Positions 26,172 to 33,838 of a stretch of DNA of 64,000 nucleotides are shown here, one piece after another. The translations under genes and the position numbers were made by a program. The DNA comes from Enterococcaceae bacterium (GTDB lineage: Bacteria > Bacillota > Bacilli > Lactobacillales > Enterococcaceae), in contig JALCOL010000006.1 in NCBI GenBank assembly GCA_022649665.1, forward strand, positions 38,425 to 102,424, written 5' to 3'. The notes under the pieces were generated by a model. It was not told the DNA's origin, did not search any database, and saw only the letters and a program-made list of their open reading frames with translations. Within the stretch, counting starts at the first letter, position 1; each line of letters starts with the position of its first letter.

Positions 26172-26203
26172 TAGGGATAAACATTTTAATAAAAACTTCA
26201 AAG

Positions 26204-26230
26204 AGCATCCAGAAAACGGGTGCTTTTTTT
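26204..26230 (+). terminator. Terminator after lepB
   Basis: AGCATCC pairs with GGGTGCT (one G-T pair) and is followed by T7. Confidence 0.75.
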
Positions 26231-26242
26231 AATTTTTTTAGA

Positions 26243-26262
26243 TTGTCCATTGCAATGGACAA
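26243..26262. promoter_or_regulatory. 20-bp perfect palindrome upstream of the PTS regulator, candidate operator
   Basis: TTGTCCATTG is followed directly by its exact complement CAATGGACAA. It lies 59 bp before the regulator's ATG, with a -10-like TATGAT (26294-26299) downstream and a partial cre core (AAGCGTTTTC, 26272-26281) between them. A 20-bp symmetric site is a plausible dimer-binding operator for the PRD regulator. It has no T run and its two arms have no loop, so it is a poor terminator. Confidence 0.55.
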
Positions 26263-26321
26263 AAGACAGTGAAGCGTTTTCGTAATTATGCCTTATGATT
26301 TAAGTACAGGGAGGGACAAGC

Positions 26322-27806
26322 ATGAATCGTCAAAAAGATCGCGAAGATAAACTAAAACTGCTTCTTTCAAAACAGCGAAACTTTATGACCTCGGAAAAGC
26401 TTGCTGAACTGATGAAAACATCCACGAAAACAGTCTATCGATTGGTAAAGAAAATCAATGAGGACTATGAAGGGGACCACTTGATCATTTCAGAAAAGGG
26501 TCGAGGGTACAAGTTGGATTATGAAAAATTTATTCAGCAGTCCATGTCCGCCGCAGCAAGTGACATCGAGACAACTCCAGCGAAGCGACAAGAAACTGTG
26601 ATGGAAGAATTACTCTTATCTTCTCCAAAGTCGCTGAAAATCAGTGAGTTATTTAAAAAACATTTTATTGGAGACTCCGCCATCGCAAACGATGAGAAAG
26701 TGATTTCTGAAAAAATCCGAGTTTATGACCTTCAACTTGTTCGGAAAAATCGAACTTTGGCTATTCTTGGAAAAGAGGAGGATGTTCGCAGAGCGATCGC
26801 TGATTTGATTCAGCGAATGAACTTTATTGATATCGAGGAAATCAAAGCTTCTGAAGGACTAAATTTTAATAGATATGATGTTTTGTTTGTCACAGATCAG
26901 CTGGCTCTCATTGAGCAAGAGCTGAACGGAAACATACCTTATCCATATAATGTAAATATTTTTTCCCACGTGTATATTCTGATTACTAGAACTCGCCAGA
27001 GCAGCCAAAGATTTCTTCCGCAGGCTATTTCAAACAGCCAGCGAGAAGTCCTGGATGAGGATCCGAAGATCAAGTCGATCGCTACGGAGATTATCAGTAA
27101 TGTGGAGAAGTATTTAGGAAAAAGATTACCTGAAATTGAAGTCGTTTATTTATATCAATATATGGTGTCTTCACGAATGGATAATGAAGCGGGAAAAATT
27201 CAAGCTTTCAGCAGCTCAGTCATCGCAGTCACGGAGTACTACTTGGTTGAAATGGGAAAACGCTTGGATCTCGTTATCAAAAGCGACTCGATCTTCAATG
27301 ACTTGGCAAACCACATTAAGCCAATGTTGAATCGTTTGGAGAACCGAATCCGAGTAAAAAACGGGTTGCTTGAGCAGATCCAAATCACTTATGAAAAAAT
27401 CTATCAAGATGTTACCGAAGTTTCAAAAGAGGTTAGCGAGAAATTTCATTTGGAGAAGATCAATCCAGATGAAGCGGGATTTATTACCTTGTATTTTGCT
27501 AGAGTCATCGAAACGCATCAATTGCCGATTCAGACTGTGATTATGTGTACGACAGGCGTCGGGACCTCAGAGCTTTTGCGTACGAAAGTTTCAAAAAAAT
27601 TTCCGGAATTGAAGATCGTTAGTGTAGTGGCTTCTAGAGACTACCGGCGCATTTTGGCGGAACATCCAGGACTTGAATTGATTTTGACGACGATTGCGCT
27701 GAATGAACAAGTTTCAATCAATACTCTTCTAGTCAGTGCGATGCTGACTGCTGATGATCAAGCCCGTATCCAAGAAAAAATCGAGGAGATCTATCATGGA
27801 CGATAA
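26322..27806 (+). CDS. PRD-domain transcriptional regulator (BglG/MtlR-like) of the PTS cluster
   Basis: A 494-residue regulator. The N-terminal helix-turn-helix (about 1-65; MTSEKLAELMKTSTKTVYRLVKKI) binds DNA. PRD domains fill the middle: the first shows NSQREVLDEDPKIKSIATEI and the LANHIKPMLNRLENRI segment with a candidate phospho-His. A GatB-type EIIB domain (about 405-494) contains CTTGVGTSELL, with Cys409 the predicted phosphorylation site. PTS-dependent phosphorylation would set its activity. A C-terminal EIIA domain, common in this family, is missing; a separate EIIA gene overlaps its end by 11 bp. Confidence 0.85.
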   Translation: MNRQKDREDKLKLLLSKQRNFMTSEKLAELMKTSTKTVYRLVKKINEDYEGDHLIISEKGRGYKLDYEKFIQQSMSAAASDIETTPAKRQETVMEELLLSSPKSLKISELFKKHFIGDSAIANDEKVISEKIRVYDLQLVRKNRTLAILGKEEDVRRAIADLIQRMNFIDIEEIKASEGLNFNRYDVLFVTDQLALIEQELNGNIPYPYNVNIFSHVYILITRTRQSSQRFLPQAISNSQREVLDEDPKIKSIATEIISNVEKYLGKRLPEIEVVYLYQYMVSSRMDNEAGKIQAFSSSVIAVTEYYLVEMGKRLDLVIKSDSIFNDLANHIKPMLNRLENRIRVKNGLLEQIQITYEKIYQDVTEVSKEVSEKFHLEKINPDEAGFITLYFARVIETHQLPIQTVIMCTTGVGTSELLRTKVSKKFPELKIVSVVASRDYRRILAEHPGLELILTTIALNEQVSINTLLVSAMLTADDQARIQEKIEEIYHGR

Positions 27807-28242
27807 ACTTTTAAATGTTTATATAGACGCAGAACTCCATTCGCCGGAAGAGATATACCATTTTATCAGCGAACACGCGGCGTCTGATGATCAAAAGCTT
27901 GAGACTATGATCAAACAAGGACTGCGCACCAGAGCATTAGCTGGAAACATTCAAATCGCTGAAGATGTATTACTGCCGCATATCGAATCAAGCGACTTAA
28001 CGGAAACACGAGTCATGATCATCAAGCTTAAAGCACCGATCGCGGGATGGTCGAAAGATATCGGTCGCGTGAAATTGCTGATCGTCATTTTATTAGCGGA
28101 AAAGGAAACAAAAGAGATCAAGCAAGCGATCGCTGAGTTCATGAGGAAAATCGCAGATGAAAAATATTTGGAAAAATTACTCAACGCAAATAACAAAGAA
28201 GCTATAAACGACTTAGTCAATATAGGGAGGAAATCATTATGA
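27796..28242 (+). CDS. PTS EIIA (fructose/mannitol type), split-off regulatory-type
   Basis: A 148-residue EIIA domain. The predicted active His is H62 in VLLPHIES; the motif departs from the usual IAIPHG. It starts at ATG 27796 (GAGGAG just upstream), inside the last codons of the regulator and in the +1 frame. EIIA domains of this divergent kind are often fused to the C-terminus of PRD regulators, so this protein may mainly regulate that partner, with the second EIIA (28573) serving transport. It overlaps the EIIB gene by 4 bp. Confidence 0.8.
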   Translation: MDDKLLNVYIDAELHSPEEIYHFISEHAASDDQKLETMIKQGLRTRALAGNIQIAEDVLLPHIESSDLTETRVMIIKLKAPIAGWSKDIGRVKLLIVILLAEKETKEIKQAIAEFMRKIADEKYLEKLLNANNKEAINDLVNIGRKSL

Positions 28243-28553
28243 AAATCGTTGGAGTAGCAGCATGTACCGTTGGAATCGCACACACATATATCGCGCAAGA
28301 AAAATTAGAAAACGCAGCAAAAAAAGGCGGACATGACATCCATGTTGAAACACAAGGAACGATCGGAATCGAAAATCCGCTAACAGATGAAGAAATTGAC
28401 CAAGCGGATGTGGTCATTTTGGCAGTCGATGTGAAAATCAGCGGTCGAGAGCGTTTTGAAGGAAAAAGAGTCATTCAAGTCCCAACAGAAATTGCTGTGA
28501 AGTCTCCGAACAAGCTGATCGAAAAAGCGGTAGAAATCGCCAAAAATAAATAA
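28239..28553 (+). CDS. PTS EIIB, fructose family
   Basis: A 104-residue cytoplasmic EIIB. The motif AACTVGIAHTYIAQE at residues 7-21 holds the phosphorylated Cys9, the hallmark of fructose-type EIIB domains. It passes phosphate from EIIA to the incoming sugar bound by EIIC. Overlap with the preceding EIIA (ATGA) indicates coupled translation. Confidence 0.92.
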   Translation: MKIVGVAACTVGIAHTYIAQEKLENAAKKGGHDIHVETQGTIGIENPLTDEEIDQADVVILAVDVKISGRERFEGKRVIQVPTEIAVKSPNKLIEKAVEIAKNK

Positions 28554-28572
28554 ACTGGAGCGGAGTGAAAAA

Positions 28573-29022
28573 ATGGAAGTCAATGAAATCATCGATCCTA
28601 GAAATGTGAGAACACGATTGAGTGCGCAGACCAAAGACGAGGCGCTGAAAGAATTAGCAACGACTCTATTCAATAACGGCTATATCTCAGATATCGCTGG
28701 ATTTATTACAGACATTTACATGCGCGAAGCCGAAGGACAGACTGGCATCGGCAACTTTATCGCGATTCCACATGGGAAGAGTACGTATGTGAAGAAAATA
28801 GGGGTCGCGATCGGTGTAGCTGATAAAGAGATTCCCTGGGAATCATTAGACGGTCGCGGGGTCAAAGGAATTATTTTGTTTGCAGTCGGAAATGACAACG
28901 AAGGGGCGCATACGCACTTAAAATTATTATCGCTGTTTGCGCGAAAACTTGGAAACGACGAGGTCGTTAAAAAGTTGATCGAAGCAAAAGATACTGCCCA
29001 AGTAATTGCGGCATTTGCATAA
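28573..29022 (+). CDS. PTS EIIA, fructose family
   Basis: A 149-residue EIIA of the fructose/mannitol (PTS_EIIA_2) type. The active-site His is H67 in FIAIPHGKS, the canonical motif. ALKELATTLFNNGYI and EGQTGIGN upstream of it are also typical. It accepts phosphate from HPr and donates it to EIIB. This canonical protein is likely the transport-phase EIIA. It is 19 bp after EIIB with SD GGAG. Confidence 0.9.
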   Translation: MEVNEIIDPRNVRTRLSAQTKDEALKELATTLFNNGYISDIAGFITDIYMREAEGQTGIGNFIAIPHGKSTYVKKIGVAIGVADKEIPWESLDGRGVKGIILFAVGNDNEGAHTHLKLLSLFARKLGNDEVVKKLIEAKDTAQVIAAFA

Positions 29023-29087
29023 ATCACGGGGAATCGATTTGCTGATTTAAAATGAAAAGGCGACAGCCTGATTACAGGGAGGCAAAC

Positions 29088-30188
29088 ATGAAAAAAATCA
29101 AAGAATTAAAGCTGAAAGAACATTTATTAACCGCTATTTCTTACTTGATCCCGATTGTCTGCGGAGCAGGCTTTTTGATCGCGATTGGAATGGCGTTCGG
29201 CGGGAGCAGTCAGGCAAGTTTAGTTCAAGGTGAATTTTCGATCTGGGACGCGCTAGCGACAATGGGGGGTGCTGGTCTCGGGCTGCTGCCGGTCGTGATC
29301 TCTACTGGGATCTCTTATTCGATCGCTGGAAAACCTGGTATCGCACCAGGGTTTATCATTGGTTTGACAGCCAATGCGATCGGAGCCGGTTTTATTGGTG
29401 GAATCTTGGGCGGGTATATGGCCGGCTATTTAGTAATGGCGATTCTGAAATATTTGAAAGTTCCAGCTTGGGCCAAAGGATTGATGCCTACTTTGATCAT
29501 TCCGTTTATTTCAGCTATCGTCGGTGGGTTAGTGATGGTCTATATTATCGGCGCACCAATCGCGGCTTTGACTTCAGCTTTGACAAGTTTTCTTAGCGGT
29601 TTAAGTAATTCTTCGCTTTTAGTTTTCGGCGGAGTCATTGGTCTTTTGAGCGGAGTCGATTATGGGGGTCCGATAAACAAAACAGTTTTTGCCTTTGTAT
29701 TAACACTGCAAGCGGAAGGTCTCAATGGGCCGATCACCGCGTTACAGCTAGTAAATACGGCAACACCAATCGGCTTTGGTTTGGCTTATTTCATCGCAAA
29801 ATTATTCCATAAAAATATCTATTCAAAAGTCGAAGTCGAAGCATTGAAATCAGCTGTCCCAATGGGAGTCATTAATATCGTTGAAGGAGTGATTCCAATC
29901 GTCATGAACGATTTGGTTCGCGGAATCGTCGCGACTGCGATTGGCGGATTCGTCGGCGGGGCGACTACGATGATCTTAGGGGCGGACGCTACGGTTCCGT
30001 TTGGCGGGGTCCTGATGATCCCGACAATGTCGAAGCCCTGGGCAGGTGTGATCGCGCTGATAGTGAATATCATCGTGACTGGGGTAGTTTTGGCGGTAAT
30101 CAAGAAAAACGTCCCAGAAGAAGAGATGCTTCTTGAAAAAGAAGCAGAAGAAGAGGAAATCAATTTGGACGATATTCAGATTTTTTAA
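29088..30188 (+). CDS. PTS EIIC, fructose family permease
   Basis: A 366-residue membrane protein with about nine or ten hydrophobic segments. It shows the fructose-EIIC landmarks AISYLIPIVCGAGFLIAIGMAFGG (N-terminal), the GKPGIAPGFIIGL region and VDYGGPINKTVFAFVL. It translocates the sugar while it is phosphorylated. The C-terminal tail is strongly acidic. I choose ATG 29088, with GGGAGG just before it; the ATG at 29052 lacks an SD. Substrate is not fixed by sequence, but the next gene points to allulose or a related ketohexose. Confidence 0.88.
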   Translation: MKKIKELKLKEHLLTAISYLIPIVCGAGFLIAIGMAFGGSSQASLVQGEFSIWDALATMGGAGLGLLPVVISTGISYSIAGKPGIAPGFIIGLTANAIGAGFIGGILGGYMAGYLVMAILKYLKVPAWAKGLMPTLIIPFISAIVGGLVMVYIIGAPIAALTSALTSFLSGLSNSSLLVFGGVIGLLSGVDYGGPINKTVFAFVLTLQAEGLNGPITALQLVNTATPIGFGLAYFIAKLFHKNIYSKVEVEALKSAVPMGVINIVEGVIPIVMNDLVRGIVATAIGGFVGGATTMILGADATVPFGGVLMIPTMSKPWAGVIALIVNIIVTGVVLAVIKKNVPEEEMLLEKEAEEEEINLDDIQIF

Positions 30189-30287
30189 ACGAAGTTAGAT
30201 CGGGTTTGCTGATGTACCGTGATTTAACGGAAAAGAAGAAAAACGGGTTCGACTACTAGGCGGTTTAAAAGAAAGAGGAGGAAATAA

Positions 30288-30977
30288 ATGCGTAAAGTTG
30301 AATTTTCCCCATCTTTGATGACGATGGATCTAGATAAATTCAAAGAACAAATCGAATTTTTAAATGAGCATGTGGATTCTTTTCACATCGACATCATGGA
30401 TGGGCATTATGTACCGAATATCAGTCTTTCTCCGTGGTTTATTGAAGAAGTTAGGAAAATCAGCGACCTGCCAATGTCAGCGCATCTGATGGTCACGGAT
30501 CCGAGTTTTTGGGTTGAACAGCTGATCAACGTGAAATGCGAATGGATTTGCATGCATGCGGAAGTATTGGATGGCTTAGCATTTCGCTTGATTGACCACA
30601 TTCATAATGCCGGCTTGAAGGCGGGGATCGTTTTAAATCCAGAGACGCCGATCGAAACGATCTTTCCATATATCGAGTTGCTGGACAAAATCACGATTAT
30701 GACAGTTGATCCGGGATTTGCCGGACAACGTTTTATCGAAACGACATTAGATAAGATTGTTGCTTTGCGAAAATTACGGGAAGAACATAGCTACGATTAT
30801 GTCATCGAGATGGACGGATCCTCCAATCGAAAATCTTTCAAGAGAATCGATGAAGCAGGTCCTGATATTTATATCGTGGGTCGCAGCGGATTGTTTGGTC
30901 TTGATAAAGACATCAAAATCGCCTTTCACAGGATGAAGACCGATTATGAAGAGATGACCGGAAAAATTATGAGCTAA
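30288..30977 (+). CDS. Allulose-6-phosphate 3-epimerase-like (AlsE/ribulose-phosphate epimerase family)
   Basis: A 229-residue TIM-barrel epimerase. It has SPSLMTMDLDKFKEQIEFL at the start, FHIDIMDGHYVPN (metal-binding His/Asp), AHLMVT, and VDPGFAGQRFI with EMDGS downstream. The pattern SLMTMDL...NISLSPWF is closer, from memory, to E. coli AlsE (D-allulose-6-P 3-epimerase) than to Rpe of the pentose phosphate pathway. AlsE converts allulose-6-P to fructose-6-P, which would feed glycolysis. No allose-6-P isomerase is present in the cluster. It has the strong SD GAGGAGG and ends the cluster before a hairpin. Confidence 0.75.
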   Translation: MRKVEFSPSLMTMDLDKFKEQIEFLNEHVDSFHIDIMDGHYVPNISLSPWFIEEVRKISDLPMSAHLMVTDPSFWVEQLINVKCEWICMHAEVLDGLAFRLIDHIHNAGLKAGIVLNPETPIETIFPYIELLDKITIMTVDPGFAGQRFIETTLDKIVALRKLREEHSYDYVIEMDGSSNRKSFKRIDEAGPDIYIVGRSGLFGLDKDIKIAFHRMKTDYEEMTGKIMS

Positions 30978-31010
30978 AAGATAGAAGAGATTTCCATGAA
31001 ATACTGTATA

Positions 31011-31056
31011 ATAGGGTCGGCAGAAGATCTCGCGATTTTCTGCCGACTCTATTTCT
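31011..31056 (+). terminator. Strong hairpin ending the PTS cluster
   Basis: The stem of 31011-31025 with 31038-31052 (one G-T pair) continues through GATC/GATT to a TCGC tetraloop, about 19 bp in all. The following T run is weak (ATTTCTCTCT). Confidence 0.68.
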
Positions 31057-31090
31057 CTCTGGCAAACTAGCAGAAAATCAATCTGATTTA

Positions 31091-31099
31091 TGGTAAAAT
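31091..31099 (+). promoter_or_regulatory. Extended -10 promoter candidate for rbgA
   Basis: TGG-TAAAAT (TAAAAT 31094-31099) is an extended -10 about 100 bp before the rbgA start. No clear -35 is seen. It suggests that the rbgA operon has its own promoter downstream of the inserted PTS cluster. Confidence 0.45.
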
Positions 31100-31198
31100 G
31101 CGAAAGATAACGCGAAATCAGTACGTATGAGTCAAGAAATACTCAAAGTACATTGGGAAAATAATTCTCAACAAAAAAAGAGGAGTGGACTTACAAAT

Positions 31199-32041
31199 AT
31201 GGCAATCCAATGGTTTCCCGGCCACATGGCCAAAGCCAAACGCCAAGTACAAGAAAATTTAAAACATGTCGATATCGTTTATGAACTCGTTGATGCGCGG
31301 CTGCCAAGATCAAGTCAGAACCCGCTGCTCGATGAGATCATCCAGGCCAAACCGCGGCTTTTGATCTTGAATAAAAAGGATCTCGCAGACCCCAGCATGA
31401 CGCGTGCCTGGGAAGAATATTTCGCAGCAAGCGGCATCAGTTCGCTCGCTTTAGACAGTAAAAAGCAGCAAAGCGCGAAATCGATTTTGCCGAAGACCCA
31501 AGAAGTATTGAAAGAAAAGCTGAAAAGAGATCAAAGCCGCGGGTTGAAGCCGCGCGCGATCCGGGCGATGGTGCTGGGGATCCCGAACGTCGGCAAGTCG
31601 ACGTTCATGAACCGCCTGATCGGTAAAAAAATAGCGCAGACCGGCAATCGTCCGGGGGTCACGAAAGGGCAGCAGTGGCTGAAAGTCGCTGGAAAACTGG
31701 AGCTTTTGGATACGCCGGGGATCCTGTGGCCAAAATTCGAAGATCCGGAAGTCGGCAAAAAACTGGCTTTAAGTGGTGCGATCAAAGACCAGCTGCTGCA
31801 CTTGGATGATGTGGCGCTGTATGGTTTGGCCTTTTTGCAGCGATATTATCCGCAGCGCCTCAGCGAACGCTATCAGCTCACGGAGACCGCAGAGATGACG
31901 CCGGTCGAACTGCTGCTTGCGATCACGAAAAAGCGCGGGCTGCAGGAAGATTATGAACGCGGCAGCGAAGTGTTTTTGCAAGACTTGCGAAACGGCAAAT
32001 TGGGGCCGCTGACTTTTGATCGTTTGGAGGAGCAGGCGTGA
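31199..32041 (+). CDS. rbgA: Ribosome biogenesis GTPase RbgA (YlqF)
   Basis: A 280-residue circularly permuted GTPase. The motifs run in permuted order: NKKDL (G4, about residue 62), SKKQQSAK region (G5), GIPNVGKSTFMNRL (G1), then RPGVTKGQQW (G2) and DTPGIL (G3). It begins MAIQWFPGHMAKAKR, the family's invariant start. It acts late in 50S assembly. I choose ATG 31199, preceded by AGAGGAG; the ATG at 31127 adds a non-conserved stretch. The stop overlaps rnhB by 4 bp. Confidence 0.95.
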   Translation: MAIQWFPGHMAKAKRQVQENLKHVDIVYELVDARLPRSSQNPLLDEIIQAKPRLLILNKKDLADPSMTRAWEEYFAASGISSLALDSKKQQSAKSILPKTQEVLKEKLKRDQSRGLKPRAIRAMVLGIPNVGKSTFMNRLIGKKIAQTGNRPGVTKGQQWLKVAGKLELLDTPGILWPKFEDPEVGKKLALSGAIKDQLLHLDDVALYGLAFLQRYYPQRLSERYQLTETAEMTPVELLLAITKKRGLQEDYERGSEVFLQDLRNGKLGPLTFDRLEEQA

Positions 32042-32802
32042 GGGATTCGATTCGGCTTATTAAACAAAAAATGGAAAATTGTCCTAAGAGCGATCCGTTG
32101 TGGCAATTTTGGGAAAAGGATCCGCGCAAAGGCGTCCAGCAGCTGATCAAAAAACACCAGCGAGCGCTTATTCATGAAAATCAGCTGAAACAACATTTTC
32201 AAGAAATGTGCGACTATGAGACAAAAGGTTTTGCTGCCGGTTATCGTTTGATCGCGGGGATCGATGAAGTCGGCCGCGGACCGTTAGCAGGGCCAGTTGT
32301 TGCTGCGGCAGTGATTTTTCCGCAAAAATTTACGATCTTAGGCCTGGACGACTCAAAAAAGTTGAGCCATGAAAAGCGCGAGATCTTGCTTACCAAGATT
32401 CGTGAAACGGCACTTGCGATCGGGATCGGCCAAGCTTCGGTCGAAGAAATCGATCAGCTGAATATCTATGAAGCAACGAAAGTCGCGATGATGCGCGCGG
32501 TCGAAGAGCTGGATCCGGCGCCGGATTACTTGATTTTGGATGCAATGCGGCTTGAAAAGGCGGCCCTGCCGCAAGAAAAGATCATCAAAGGCGACATGTT
32601 ATCAGTTTCGATCGCCGCGGCTTCGATCGTAGCCAAAGAAAGCCGTGACCGCCTGATGATCGAGTTGGCCGCAAAATACCCAGGTTACGGCTTAGAGCGC
32701 AATATGGGGTACGGGACGAAAGAACACTTGGCCGGCCTTGCACAGTTAGGGGCGACTGTGATCCACCGCAAAACATTTGCACCGGTCAAAGCAGTTCTGT
32801 GA
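32038..32802 (+). CDS. rnhB: Ribonuclease HII
   Basis: A 254-residue RNase HII. GIDEVGRGPLAGPVVAAAV (about 76-94) has the first Asp-Glu of the DEDD active site; LGLDDSKKLS and YLILDAMRL follow. An N-terminal extension of about 70 residues is typical of Firmicute RNase HII. It cuts RNA in RNA-DNA hybrids and at single ribonucleotides. The GTG start lies in the rbgA stop region (GTGA overlap). Confidence 0.95.
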   Translation: MRDSIRLIKQKMENCPKSDPLWQFWEKDPRKGVQQLIKKHQRALIHENQLKQHFQEMCDYETKGFAAGYRLIAGIDEVGRGPLAGPVVAAAVIFPQKFTILGLDDSKKLSHEKREILLTKIRETALAIGIGQASVEEIDQLNIYEATKVAMMRAVEELDPAPDYLILDAMRLEKAALPQEKIIKGDMLSVSIAAASIVAKESRDRLMIELAAKYPGYGLERNMGYGTKEHLAGLAQLGATVIHRKTFAPVKAVL

Positions 32803-32838
32803 ATCATTTGCGTATCTCCTGCTAAGGGGGAGAAACAA

Positions 32839-33708
32839 ATGGAAAACAAACTGAAAACGATGATCCTCAAACTATATTTGACGCGCGGGATCGGCAATCT
32901 GGGGATCCAGCGGCTGGTCGCGCAAGATGTTGATCTTGCGGCGCTTTCGGCAGAAGAAATCAGCATGCAGGCCGGGGTAGTGAAAAAGGCTGAATTTATA
33001 ACATCCTGGAAGGAAACAAATACGCGCTTTCCTGACGAAAAGATCGCTGAATTTACGGCAAACAATGACTATATCACCATCGTTGATGAGGAATATCCTG
33101 AAGCGCTTCGCGAAACATATGCACCGCCGAGTGTTTTGTTCTACCGCGGGGAGATCGCTTTATTGCAGCAGCCGCTGTTGGCAGTGGTCGGCAGCCGCCA
33201 CCCGCGGGCCGAGTCGGTCGACTTGCTGCGGATGTTTCTGCCGGATCTGTTTATTCACGAGCTCGTGATCGCGAGCGGCTTGGCAAGCGGGATCGACGGT
33301 TTAGCGCACGAAATGTGCTTGGAAAACGAAGTGCCGACGATCGCTGTGATGGGGACCGGTCTTGATCAATGCTATCCAAAGCAGCACGAGTCGCTGAAAA
33401 GAAGGATCGAAGAAAAGGGACTGGTCTTGAGCGAATATTTGCCCGCGGTCGGACCGAAGCGCCATCATTTTCCGCTCAGAAACCGGATCATTGCCGGGAT
33501 CGCCTGCGGAACGTTGATCGTGGAAGCAAAAAAGCGCAGCGGCAGCTTGATCACGGCCCAGATCGCGCTGGAAAACGGCCGCGAAGTGTTCGTTTTTCCC
33601 GGCAGTCCGCTTTATGAAGCGTATTTGGGAAGCTTGCAGCTGATCCAAGACGGCGCGAAATGCGTCTTCAAACCGCAGCATATAATAGAAGAAATAAATG
33701 CCTATTAA
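32839..33708 (+). CDS. dprA: DNA-processing protein DprA
   Basis: A 289-residue DprA/Smf protein. The Rossmann-like domain has YPEALRETYAPPSVLFYRG, LAVVGSRHPR, IASGLASGIDGLAHEMCL and TIAVMGTGLDQCYPK. It binds single-stranded DNA and loads RecA during natural transformation. Its presence does not prove competence; competence genes are not otherwise in the window. The gene order rnhB-dprA-topA is conserved in Lactobacillales. Confidence 0.93.
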   Translation: MENKLKTMILKLYLTRGIGNLGIQRLVAQDVDLAALSAEEISMQAGVVKKAEFITSWKETNTRFPDEKIAEFTANNDYITIVDEEYPEALRETYAPPSVLFYRGEIALLQQPLLAVVGSRHPRAESVDLLRMFLPDLFIHELVIASGLASGIDGLAHEMCLENEVPTIAVMGTGLDQCYPKQHESLKRRIEEKGLVLSEYLPAVGPKRHHFPLRNRIIAGIACGTLIVEAKKRSGSLITAQIALENGREVFVFPGSPLYEAYLGSLQLIQDGAKCVFKPQHIIEEINAY

Positions 33709-33764
33709 TTGAAAAAATCCAACTGAAAAAACGGCCGGTTATTTTTTTTAGCGATTTGGGCTTC

Positions 33765-33794
33765 TTGACAAACAGATTTGTTATGGCATATGAT
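33765..33794 (+). promoter_or_regulatory. topA promoter
   Basis: A perfect -35 TTGACA (33765-33770) and TATGAT (33789-33794) are 18 bp apart, 44 bp before the topA start. Confidence 0.75.
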
Positions 33795-33838
33795 AGGCTA
33801 CGATTATTTACAAGGATTGCGAAAGGAGCCCACAAGTC

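Noticed and set aside
26272..26281. A catabolite-responsive element before the PTS regulator
   Set aside because: Only the inner core fits. The outer TG and CA positions of the cre consensus are wrong, so I mention it but do not annotate it.
30189..30287. A 15-codon reading frame between EIIC and the epimerase
   Set aside because: No SD and no hydrophobic or peptide-like character; too short to support.
31001..31056. A TATAAT next to the hairpin after the epimerase, as a small RNA promoter
   Set aside because: TATAAT (31007-31012) has no -35 at a proper distance, and it overlaps the hairpin arm. The site is better explained as a terminator.
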